From Polyrhizophydium stewartii (Eukaryota > Chytridiomycota > Chytridiomycetes > Rhizophydiales): a DNA stretch of 12,908 bases. Positions 1 to 9,273 of this stretch are shown one piece after another (position 1 is the first letter of the stretch; each line of letters opens with the position of its first letter). The notes below the pieces were generated by a model. It was not told the DNA's origin, did no database searches, and saw nothing but the letters and a program-made list of their open reading frames with translations. The position numbers and the translations under genes were made by a program. The stretch is from the NCBI GenBank assembly GCA_027604665.1, contig JADGIZ010000494.1:1-12908 (forward strand), written 5' to 3'.

Positions 1-279
1 GCGCACGCACACAAACAGCATTTTGGAGCATAAATCGCACATTCCCGATCTGAGATGCAGCCAGTTCAGTGCGTCTGCGGGCACGCGCCGGTTCATGGCG
101 TGGCTCGGGACTGGGATGAATCTGAGTCCGGAATCCACACAAGCCGAACAGTCTGGGTGGTGGCCTGGACGCTCCCATGCAAGTATATATGGTGGGGATG
201 GTTTTTGAATTGCGAAATGGATAATGTTTACTCGCACAAAGCAGAGCAACATCAAAGCTGAAAGGCTGAAAGCGTACCA
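1..279. other. Downstream flank of SMC6, no gene assigned
   Basis: This stretch lies past the SMC6 stop codon. Short open frames exist on the plus strand but none shows a recognisable domain or a splice-linked continuation. A TATATAT run sits at 184-190; it reads the same way on both strands and could belong to a neighbouring promoter or simply be AT-rich 3' sequence. I cannot assign a gene here. Confidence 0.5.
227..232 (-). terminator. Possible variant polyadenylation signal (AGTAAA) for SMC6
   Basis: Read on the minus strand this is AGTAAA, a one-base variant of AATAAA, about 48 nt after the SMC6 stop codon. The position suits a fungal poly(A) signal. Fungal signals are degenerate, so this is a weak call made on position and similarity alone. 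Confidence 0.3.
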
Positions 280-3200
280 TCACAGACTGGCGCCACCAAA
301 GTTGAGTCTCGTTTGGCCACGCTCTGGATCGTTGAGCTTGCAGACACGCACGTCGGGTCCGAGCTCTTTGACGCGGCTGCAGACGCGGGATCAGAAATGC
401 ATATTGCAGCACATCGTTGACAGGATCCACCACCCACCTGGCATTTTGCGGAGAAATCAAAATGTACTGCGACTGCGCCTCGGCATCGCGGGCATTCTCA
501 ATGATGAGCTTGATCGCCAGATGGCGATTGACGGCGTCCATGAAGACGTCAAACTCATCGAGTGCGCGGAACGGACTCGCCATCGACTCCCACAGCGCAA
601 GCAGCAGGCACACAGTGGCGAAGCTCTTTTCGCCGCCGGAAAGCGACTTGGGGTCGCTGTCGCTGCCGACACCCGAGTACCGGCGAGACTGCGCCTCACC
701 AACATCGACCTGCGGCGGTGGTCAGCGAGTTCAGTCCCGCAGCAACGCGAGCAATGACAGCCCTTCGCACCTTGAGCGTAAGCTCCTTGCGCTCGTGGTC
801 AAGCTGCAGCGCGCCGCGGTAGCCGCGCTTGCGTATCAGCTCGGCAAACAGTCGCCTCGCGCGAATCGATATAAACTGCTTGAACTCCTCGTATGACGAG
901 TTGCGTTGTGCAAGGCTGCGGCGAAGGAACTTGAGGAACTTTTCGGACTGTTGGATTTCGAGCTGAGCTTGCGCGAGAGCGTCGCGCTTGGCCTTGAGCT
1001 CCTTGCCGACCTTCTCGCGGCTGCCAAGCCTGGTCACGAGCGGCGGGTCAATATTGCTCAAGACAAGTGAGGTCGCTTGCGGACACTGCACTCAACTGTT
1101 TTTCTTTCTCGCGCAGGCGAATACGCAGGTTCTGCAGCTGCTTGCTGATCGTATCGGCGCTCATGGTGACCGAGATGCGCGGGCTGAACTTTTCGCACTC
1201 GCTGATGTTGCTGGCAAGGCTCTCGCGCATCTGTTGGAGGATCTCTGTCTCCCTGGCAAGGTTGGCTTTGTACCCAGGAATTCTCTCCTGGTAGTGCAAG
1301 AAGCGATTCTTCGCCATGGCTTCCTTGCTCGAGAGCTCCACGAGTATGTCCTTGATGCATTTGCCTGCGTCAGATGGCATCTCGTTGCGAATAGCAGGAA
1401 GCCAAGACTCACGCCCAGCTGCTTGATGCGCGGTGCGTGCTTTTGATGCTCGATGCTGATCTCGCGCAGCTGCATCGACAGGTCGTTGAAGTGCTGCTGT
1501 GCATCGTCGCGCTGCGACTTTAAGCTCTCGACCTGGCTCATGGCAATGCGCAGGCGCTCCTCTTCGATCTTGGGAACATTCAAGGCGTACAGCGTCATCA
1601 GCAGGCTGGAGGCTCGAGACGGGCAGACAGTTCACACATACGGCTGCCACTCACCTTTTTCTCCTCCTCGAGCTCGCCAAGGTTGTTGGTTTGCACCTCC
1701 TGCAAGGCCAGAGTCATGGTCAGCGCTGCGAGTGACCGCATCAACTTATGCGGGGGGGGGTAAAAGAGCCTGACCCTGAGCGAGCGATTCAGCTCTGCAA
1801 TCCGATCGTCGAGGCGAGCCACATCTGCTTGCGCTTTCCTGATTTTCCTCTGAGATGGCTCGACGTCAGCAAGACATTCTAACACGATGTTAAACGTATG
1901 GCCTTGATTCGCACCGTCAGGTCATCGCGTCGCTGAGCGAGCCGGTGCTGGCGATCCTTCAGCTCGTCGAACCGCGGCTGGATATCCGAAAGGGCACGCT
2001 TGGCCGCATCAAGTTCCTCGTGCATGCGGCTGCCGAGCAGGAGGATTTTGGTCAGCCAACCACAACACAACGGCAGAAGCGGCCAAGCAGCACCAGGCTA
2101 CCGAAGCGCATAGTCGGCATTCTTGTTCAGGCTGGGCGTGTGCGGCGCACGATAGAGTGACGTCGCCGCAAAGCCGCCCAGACGATTGCCCATCGAGTAC
2201 GAGTCCGCGGTGGCAACCATGCTGACATTCCTCGGAAAGCCGTGGCCCGTGATGCGGTCGCCTTCTTCGCGGTTCCGCACAAGCACAATCTTTTCGATGT
2301 TGTGGTTGATGACCAGCTGCGCATGGACCACGGAGTTGGTGAACTTGATGCAGCGGTTGACGGTCAAAAAGCTCTGGTCGGGCTCGCCATCCCTGACATC
2401 GATCGAGCGGCTGGATCCCTTGAAGATGGGCACGTATCTGCATCAGGCAGCGTATTTGTAAGTGTTCCTACGGACCGAAACCGGTGCTTTTTGGCGTGCT
2501 GGAAAACCGTGAACACTCACTCTGCACGCAGCTCGCGCATGATGCTCTGCATCAAGCGCATGTCCTCGGTCGTCTCGACAATCATGGCGCTCAGCGACGT
2601 CGATAACAGCGTCTCGATGACGCGCAAGTACTCCTCCCGCTCGACCTCGATGAACATGCCTTGGCGCGCAGATCGGGCGGAAAAGCACGCGCAGCATCAA
2701 GCCATCGGTCAGGCGATGCAACGGCATCGCAGGAATAATGGCCTCACTCTTACCGATTGGGCCGATGGGCGCCGCCCCGCGCCACTGACCGCGGCGCTGG
2801 CAATCTGCGATTCGCTGGAGGAGAGCCGGCATGCAGCGGCCAAATGCCGTGAGGCGACTTTGCTTCTGTCCCTCGATGTTGCGCATCTCGGTCTCAATGC
2901 GGTGTGCTCTCTTGGATTCGCCGTTGGCTTTTGCCTGCAGGCTCTGCTGCTGCTCGCGGAGCTGCGAGTCTTCGGCGTCCAGTTCGTCACGCTCGTGCGT
3001 GAGCTTCAGATCGGTGCATTTGAAGCCGTGTCAGCTTGAGTCCGGCAGGCATCAGTTTCACAGGATCCATCTGCCGACCTGATCATAGGAGGCCTGAAGC
3101 TCCGACTTTTGCTCGGTCAGGCGTCGAATCTGCTCGACCTTGGCGTCGCGCTGTGCACTAGTAGCGCCAAAAAATCGTTCAGTCAGCGTCTGACGCTTCT

Positions 3201-5362
3201 AGGAGGGGGGGCGAAGGTGACACTGCAGAGCGGCGCTCACGCCTGGTCGACCTCGAGCTTGCGCATCTCCGCCTCAATATCTTCCTGGATGCGCTTCAGC
3301 TGCGATTTGTACTGTCCAATGTCGCGGCTGACGACGATTTCTTCTTGCTTGAGGCTTTGAATCTGCGCCTTGGACGCATTCACCTTGTTAACGAGTCTCT
3401 TGCGCTCGTCGTCGAGGGGTTCGCTGATCGCCTTGGCTGCTTTCAGCTCGTCGCCGACCTGTTCGGCCTGTGCAGCAATTTCGTCGCACTCGGCCTTGAC
3501 CACAGCGGCGTCCGCGTCAGCAAGTCTGCGGGGCTTTGACGCGATCTTGTTCAGTCCTGCGGCTCTGCACTCACTTGGTGTAGATCCAGCTCCTTCTCCG
3601 CCTTTTCAACCTTGACTTGGCATGCCTGTACAACTTTGGCCTGATCTTCGACGTGCTGCGACATTCAGGCGGCATGCAAGTAAGCAGAAAAGGTGACTGT
3701 TTCAGCAAACCAGCAAGAAACAAAGTGCATGTAGCAACAAGCGATGCCCAAAAGACGCACAGCCTCCTGCTCCTGGATCTTGGCCCAGATCAGCTCGTTT
3801 TCGAGACGGTTATAGTCCATTTCAAGCTGTCGCGCAGCCTCGAGGTCCTTCCACTTGTCGTCCAGGCGTTTGACGGCTGCCTCCATCTCGGGGATGGCCT
3901 GCTTCTTGTACCTCAGGATCTTTGTCGAGTTGTCAATGTACTCGTCAATGGCAACGTAGTCTGCCGCAAGCTTCTCGAGCTGCGTGCCCTTGAGAAAGAA
4001 CTGCACGCAAATGGTCAGCGTCAGAATGTCCAAGACAGCACTCAGCCTCACGGCCGCTGGCTTCGAGCGGGCAAGCATACATTGTACTTGTCGTTCGAGG
4101 AGCTGTTGGCCAGGAACATGCGCGCCGTGTCTTGGGGAAGGACGGCCATTGGGTTGTCGACAACGATCTGCATATGGTCGCAGATCGCCATGAGATCCTC
4201 AAAGCGCGTCGACACGGTCTTGTCGCTCCAGTTCTTTATCTTGTATGTGTTGCCCTTGTCTCTTGTGATTCTGCGCTCAACAATGATGACATCTCCGTAG
4301 ACGTTTGGCTTGTATGCGTCCGAGCCGCGGTTGCGAATGCGCACCGAGATGATGCTCTCGCTGCGCGGGTGCGTGTGAGCAACGTCATTTGAGGACCTGT
4401 CGCCCGAGTGCAGCGCGGCTCACTCTGTCCCCTCTTTGATGAGCTCGCTGACTTTGTTGCCGCGGTTTGTGAACGCCGCCTTGCCGCCGAGGGCAACGGT
4501 CAGCGCTGTGAGGACGGCTGACTTGCCGCCTGCGCCGCGAGCACGACGAGCTGGCGTCAGCATTCCACGCCCTGCCAGCTCGTGCTCGCGAGGCGGCGTG
4601 ACCCACTTCCGTTGTGGCCCACGATGAAGTTGATCTTGGGACCGAGGTCAACGCGCAGCTTCTCGTGGCACATGAAGTTCCACAGCTCGACCCGCTCGAT
4701 GCTGCCGAGGCCGGTGTTGTCGTTGTGCTGCGGGCTGTCGTCAGCTTGCGCTGGCGGGGTTCGGACAAGCGCGTCCGGACCGACCTTGGCCGACTTGGGT
4801 GCGGGCGGGTCCGCGACATCGTCGGGGCCTTGGTCGTCGTCGATCTGGCTTCCGCCTTGGTCGCGAATAGCGCTGCCGGTGCCCGACGGCTCGTCCTCAA
4901 AGTCGTCGGCATCAGGATCCTCGCTCGCGGCCGCGCTGCGGCCTCGCCTGCGGCGGCTTGGTTCGTCGTCGTCGCGGGACTCGAGCACACGACGCTTTGG
5001 GGCACGCACGCCGGCATCGGCGGCGCTCTAAAGCGCGGGGCCGCCGTGACAGGGGTATCGGTGTGAGCTCGGAGAGCTGAGCGCACCCTCCCGCCGCCGG
5101 GTCTGCCGCAGCGGCAGCCGTCGCTTCATCCCAACGTCAGGCGGGTGTCGCAAGTTGGATGCACCTTGGATCGCTTTGTGCGCTTGCCCGGGCTGGCGTG
5201 CACGCCGCCGTCGCTATCGCTGCCGTCCAGCTGGCCGTGGTCGGGCACGCCGCCGCCGCCGCCGCCGTCCGAGTCGTCGTCCAGGCGCGCCGTGCGCCGC
5301 CTCGGCATGGCCGTTGGAGCGGACGCGGGTCGGCTGCGTTTCTCGGCTGATGGCCAATCCAT
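280..5362 (-). CDS. SMC6: SMC6, SMC5/6 complex ATPase subunit (19 exons, 1218 aa)
   Basis: Structural maintenance of chromosomes protein 6, the nuclear partner of SMC5 in recombination repair and replication-fork stability. Exons: 5362-5165, 5027-4607, 4529-4424, 4360-4081, 4000-3761, 3655-3575, 3494-3241, 3157-3079, 3003-2754, 2659-2521, 2437-2102, 2029-1915, 1849-1775, 1699-1655, 1568-1413, 1350-1097, 1029-771, 709-438, 376-280; all join in frame. Seen: SMC6-type head start [13 protein letters not shown] (176-188), Walker A GHNGSGKS (203-210), coiled coils, hinge entry [10 protein letters not shown]...PIGPIG (to 637), ABC signature LSGGEKSF (1119-1126), Walker B RALDEFD (1144-1150), ISPQNA near the end. 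SMC6 rather than SMC5 is shown by NFMCHE, the [14 protein letters not shown] stretch (about 303-316) and FFLKGTQLE (336-344). The first about 175 residues are an extra, charged, disordered tail with basic clusters (KRTKRSK, PKRRV, RRRRGR) suggesting nuclear targeting. The start ATG has A at -3 and G at +4; an in-frame ATG at 5383 would add 7 residues. Least certain: intron 1 (5028-5164). Confidence 0.95.
5248..5267. repeat. CGC trinucleotide run coding for polyglycine in SMC6
   Basis: Six CGC units read on the minus strand as the six-glycine tract at residues 33-38 of the SMC6 N-terminal tail, flanked by acidic Asp/Ser stretches. It lies inside exon 1. Such runs expand and contract by replication slippage and usually mark disordered protein. 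Confidence 0.7.
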
Positions 5363-5438
5363 GTTGACAATATGCGCGTGCATGTCACCGTAGCACATAT
5401 CTCTCCCGCGGCCGGCCGTCCTTGATCGGCAAGACGAC
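5363..5438. promoter_or_regulatory. Compact bidirectional promoter between SMC6 and PRE8
   Basis: Only 76 bp separate the two divergent start codons, so both core promoters and both 5' UTRs must lie here or extend into coding sequence. The 10-bp perfect palindrome CGGCCGGCCG sits at 5409-5418, about 20 bp from the PRE8 ATG. No clear TATA box is visible in either direction. I do not see the yeast proteasome element GGTGGCAAA. The promoter role is inferred from gene arrangement; the palindrome is seen directly. Confidence 0.75.
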
Positions 5439-6730
5439 ATGTCCAACCGCTACAGCTTCAGTCTGACGACCTTCTCGTCCTCGGGCAAGCTCGGCCAGAT
5501 CGAGTATGCCCTTGCGGCTGTCGCCCAGGGCGTCACGGCCATCGGCATCAAGGGTAGGCCGCCGAGGCACTGGCCCGCACCGAGGCTGCAGGCGCCAAGA
5601 TGCCGCGGCGGCTGCGGCGGCGGCGGCTGCGAGGACAGCCCATGCGCACGCGGCCCGGGAACGCCTCGCTCGGCGCGGCGGACGAGCTGCACGCAGGCCG
5701 CCTCGGCCAGGGCGTGCGTGCAAGGCCTCGCGCCGCGTCCCAGGCCTGTCGCAGCCGCCCCCGTCGTCTGTCGCGATCTTGGCGGCCGCACCCTGGTCGC
5801 CCGGTCGCGGCCAGGCCTGGAGCTGCCGCGGCCGGGGCAGGGCGGCGCCCCTGCTGGTGCCCCGGCGCGCGCATCACACTCTCGCACGCTGCTGACACCT
5901 GCCCATGCTCTCGCGCGGACTGCTGCGCAACACTGCGGCGGCCGACGAAAGCGGCCAACGGCGTCGTCATTGCGACCGAGAAGAAGACGCCGTCGTTCCT
6001 GGTCGACGAGACGACGCTCACAAAGGTCGCCTCGATCTCAAAGAACATTGGCATGGTCTATGCCGGCATGGGCCCAGACGCTCGCCTGCTACTCGATAAG
6101 GCGCGCAAGTCTGCGCAGGAATACAAGCGCACGTACTGCGAGGAGCCGCCGACGCTCATGCTCGTCAAGGAGGTCGCCAGCGTGATGCAAGAGTACACGC
6201 AGTCGGGGTGCGTTGCACACGCCGTGCTTCCCTCCCGCGACCGCGCAGCGCAGATCTGACACTCTGGACGCTTTGGTTTTGATATTCAGAGGCGTGCGTC
6301 CGTTTGGCGTTTCGCTTCTGATTGCAGGCATCGACGAGACAGGCCCGATGCTCTACCAGGTTGACCCCTCAGGCTCGTACTGGGCGTGGAAGGCGTCCGC
6401 GATCGGAAAGAACATGATCAACGCCAAAACATTCCTCGAGAAGCGGTGCGGCCTGCGATCGCGCTTATGCTGCAGCGATGCCACGACTGTCGCTGCTGAC
6501 AACGACTGTTGTGCAGGTACTCGTCGACGATGGAGATTGAGGATGCCGTGCACACGGCCATCCTGACGCTCAAGGAGGGCATCGAGGGCCAGATCTCCGA
6601 GACCAACATCGAGATTGGCATTGCGCAACAGATCGAGACCACGAACCGAGACGGCGAGCTCGTCAAGGTCGGCGTGTTCCGCTCGCTCTCGAACGCCGAG
6701 ATCAAGGACTACCTCACCAACATCGCCTGA
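5439..6730 (+). CDS. PRE8: 20S proteasome subunit alpha-2 (4 exons, 246 aa)
   Basis: Non-catalytic alpha-ring subunit of the 20S proteasome (yeast Pre8, human PSMA2), which helps gate the proteolytic chamber. Exons: 5439-5553, 5952-6207, 6290-6445, 6517-6730; all join in frame. The product begins [20 protein letters not shown] and carries the alpha-type N-terminal signature (YSFSLTTFS...QIEYA, residues 5-24). Other family blocks are [13 protein letters not shown] after the first junction, [29 protein letters not shown] spanning the second, FLEKRY spanning the third, and the C-terminal KDYL. The length matches the family (about 230-250 aa). One oddity is Gly where Val is usual in the KLVQIEY block. 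Alpha subunits lack the catalytic N-terminal Thr, as here. It shares a 76-bp promoter with SMC6 and converges on the F-box gene. Identity is very secure; the acceptor of intron 1 is the least typical splice site. Confidence 0.97.
5554..5951 (+). other. Long GC-rich first intron of PRE8
   Basis: This intron is 398 nt, about three times the next longest in the window. It is strikingly GC-rich, with a GCG/GGC triplet run near 5604-5630. The ends are forced by conserved protein sequence: the Ile-Lys before and Ala-Ala-Asn-Gly after match the alpha-2 family without a gap. The donor is GTAGGC and the acceptor is AAG. A CTGAC sits at 5892-5896, 56 nt before the acceptor, which is farther than usual. 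Frames on the minus strand stay open across it, most likely because stop codons are rare in such GC-rich DNA. Confidence 0.85.
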
Positions 6731-6941
6731 GTGGCGGATGCTGCGGTTCTCGCCGCCACCTGGATTATGACCGCTGCGGCGCTTCATTCAGTCGGAATGT
6801 AGTCGCAATCGCAGTGGTTGTCGAATGAACGGAGCGGGACGGACGATGAGGTCTGGAGTGTAGCACAGAACTGCCCGGCGCCGGGGCAGACTCGGCACAG
6901 GCACCGGCATATGGAACAGCATTGGAGTGCCAGCACGTTGA
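6731..6941. other. Convergent 3' intergenic region, PRE8 / F-box gene
   Basis: The PRE8 and F-box genes end facing each other across 211 bp, which must hold both 3' UTRs and both poly(A) sites. I see no AATAAA on either strand and no further gene. Overlapping antisense 3' UTRs are likely if either transcript runs a normal fungal UTR length. Confidence 0.6.
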
Positions 6942-8902
6942 TCAGAGCGACGCTTGGCAGAACTTGGCGATGTGGCGGCCCCTGAGCAGGACGTGCGCGC
7001 ACGCACCCCGGTCACACCACGGGCACGGCTCCGAGGGCGGCGCAGCCGATCCGGGTGTCGCGTGAGGGTTCTGGCGCTGGGTTGAAGGCTGGGATCTGGC
7101 GCTACTCGCGCGCATTGCAGACAGCGTCTGGGAGAAGGATCCTCGACGTGCGGCAGGCGGATGTGATGGCGCACCTTGTGCGGCTGCCAAGTCGGCCTCC
7201 TGGCGCGCAAGCCCCGCTTCGTATTCGACAATCTGGTCGTGGAACAGGAGGACCTGAGGGTCAGGCCGCCAGAGTGCGGGGACGACTTGAGAGATTGGCA
7301 CAGGCAGCGAGAACTCGACCTCGCTGAGGCGCGAGCAGCGGCGTGCAATCTGCTGGATGGACCGCAGCACCTTGATGGGCTGGTCGCCCGCGCGAAACGT
7401 GGCGTTGAGCACAAGATGTCTCAGCGAGTCCTTGACGGGGCCATCCGTGACCGTCGTCAGTGACGCGAGATCGATCGATGTGCACCGCGAGATGTCGAGC
7501 TTGCGCAGCGAGGTGGACCAACGCGCGATGCTGCTGAGGCCGATGCTGGTGATGAGAAATGCATCCTGGATCACGAGATGCGTGAGGTTTGGGCACTGCG
7601 TCGTCAGAAACAGGAGGCCTGCGTCGCTGAATGACGGGAACGGCTGAATGTGCAGGTATCGAAGCTCGTGACAATTGCGGCCGAGCGTTAGGAGAACGTG
7701 GTCTGCCCAAGATACGGGCAAGACAGCGAGGCGGACGTGCAAGTATTCAAGCTGCTTGTTTCTGAAAGCGATGGAGCCAATGATGGACCTTAGAGCAGCA
7801 TAAGTGTCTTGTCAGCACTCGATAGTTCGAGATGGCCCGCAACACAGCGCATACTTGGCTGACCTGTACTCAGTGCAGCACAGATTTTCAATATGCACGC
7901 GGCGCAGGTTGGCGCAGTGCTTGAAGAGCGCCAGCAGCGACGTGGTGTATGCGTGGATCCGCAGGCGCTGCCCGAGTATCTTGACGCTCTGCAGGTTTTG
8001 GCACGAGCGCGCCAAGGTGCGCAGCCTTGTGCGCCGCTCGTCCTGGCCTGCGCAGATGAGATGGCCAAACGTGATGCCTTGGAGCTGCCGAAAGTAGGTG
8101 GCAATGAGGGAAAGCACTTGGTCAATACGCTTGGCGTCGCTGATCTGCGAGATGTCGAGATGCGCAATGTGCCGAGTCTCTGGTGAGCGGAAGAAGAGGT
8201 CGATGCCGCGGATGCCCGACGGCGGCAGGGAGAGCGCCGTGCAGTTTGGCAGGTTCTGGACGAGGCGGGTGATGGACGCCGACATGTCGCGAGAGAGGAA
8301 GCCGACGATCGAGCTGGTCGCAATGTCCAGACGCTCAATGCCCAGATGGTCTCTGCGCCACCACACCGGGCGAGAGGCCTGCGGGTGCTGGACGAAGGCG
8401 GGCGGGTCTGGCGGCCATGGTTGCTGCGTGCGATACAGAGCGCAGGGTCAGCCTGCACTTCCAGGCGCAAGGCCGAAAGCGGTTGGCGCACCATCCTGGC
8501 CAGAGCATCCAGGTCAACGGACATGCTGCGCTCGAGCTGCAGCGGGCCGTTGGCATCGCCTGCGGCTCGGCGCACATCAGCTCGAAGCACGGAGCCGACA
8601 TCCGAGAGCCTGCGGGCAGTGGGCTGCGGCGCCGTGAGCGTTCTGCGCAGGGGCGGCTGCGTCCTCCTGAACAGGGAGATGGCCAGCAGGCTGCCGGCGG
8701 ACTGCAAGGCGAGCGGCGGCGGCAGCAGCACCAGGCGCTCGAGCCCGCGCAGGACACGGGCCGAGTGTATGACGACGTGGCGCCACAGCATGGGGTTGGC
8801 GCATGCATGCCAGCCGCTGCAGACGAGAGCGAGGCTGTAGAGGTCCCTGGTCTCGGTGATGTGGGCGAAGATGATGAGGAGGAGCTCTGCCGGAAGGCTC
8901 AT
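6942..8902 (-). CDS. F-box/LRR protein with Cys/His-rich C-terminus (3 exons, 605 aa)
   Basis: Probable substrate-recognition subunit of an SCF ubiquitin ligase. Exons: 8902-8492, 8423-7864, 7788-6942. The start is the ATG giving MSLPAELLLIIFAHI; the frame is open further upstream but has no ATG there. The F-box spans about residues 3-45 (LPAELL...LALVCSGWHACANP..WRHV), which in this family binds Skp1. A low-complexity Arg/Leu/Pro stretch follows. Irregular leucine-rich repeats run from about 165 to 450 (IERLDIA, IAHLDIS, LRRVHIE, LRYLHIQ, LTHLVIQ, LRKLDIS), resembling Fbxl/AMN1-type repeats. Then come an Ala/Arg/Ser/Gln-rich disordered part and a terminal CPWC-CAH-C cluster (C579, C582, C587, H589, H596, C601). 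Intron 1 (8424-8491) was placed by the CTGAC branch and phase; intron 2 (7789-7863) uses an AAG acceptor. The substrate is unknown. Confidence 0.85.
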
Positions 8903-9273
8903 GCCGGGCCGCCGCGGTGCCGCAGATACGCCGAGCGAAGACCGTGGGCGTGGCGGCACGAGCGATGTGCGGCGCGCAGACCAGGTGCACTCGCTGCGGA
9001 TGGGCGGCGGGCGGCTGTCGGCAAGCCTGGTAGGCGGTGATTGAGCAAGGTGCTGCCGTTGCCCTCAGCCGGGGTGTCAGGCGGAGCAATGCACGAAACC
9101 GTGTGCAGGGCTGACGCCGCAAAACTCCGCCGCGGAGGGCGATGTGCGGATCCTCTGGGGGCCAGAGACACGCCGACAGAGAAGCAGGCGGCTCGAGTGC
9201 ATGCAAGTTTATTCATGGTTCTATCTGGCGACGTTGTGTGTGTCAATGCGTTGATAGCCAGCAGAATCTGACT
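8903..9273. other. Intergenic region between glycosyltransferase and F-box genes
   Basis: This 371-bp gap separates two minus-strand genes. Its right part holds the glycosyltransferase 3' UTR with an AATAAA signal; its left part is the presumed promoter and 5' UTR of the F-box gene. Frames are open on both strands through much of the GC-rich left half, but I find no domain, conserved motif or splice-linked exon that would support an extra gene. Confidence 0.6.
9208..9213 (-). terminator. Polyadenylation signal AATAAA of the glycosyltransferase gene
   Basis: A perfect AATAAA on the minus strand lies 60 nt past the TGA at 9276-9274, a normal distance for a fungal 3' UTR. It is the only canonical hexamer I noticed close behind a gene end. 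It also supports the terminal-exon model, since the earlier in-frame TGA at 9453-9451 would leave a UTR of over 230 nt. Confidence 0.65.

Noticed and set aside
2242..3039. A 265-codon plus-strand open frame.
   Set aside because: It is the shadow of SMC6 hinge and coiled-coil exons; the minus-strand reading has clear SMC6 homology and intron phases that fit.
3617..4300. A 227-codon plus-strand open frame.
   Set aside because: It is antisense to SMC6 exons 4-6 and shows no recognisable motif.
5450..5887. A possible minus-strand gene inside PRE8 intron 1 and exon 1.
   Set aside because: The product is low-complexity Arg/Ala/Pro sequence overlapping a conserved exon; open frames are expected by chance in such GC-rich DNA.
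8335..8808. A frameshift in the F-box gene near 8424-8491.
   Set aside because: The frame change is explained by a phase-0 intron of 68 nt with a CTGAC branch and CAG end, of the same size as its neighbours.
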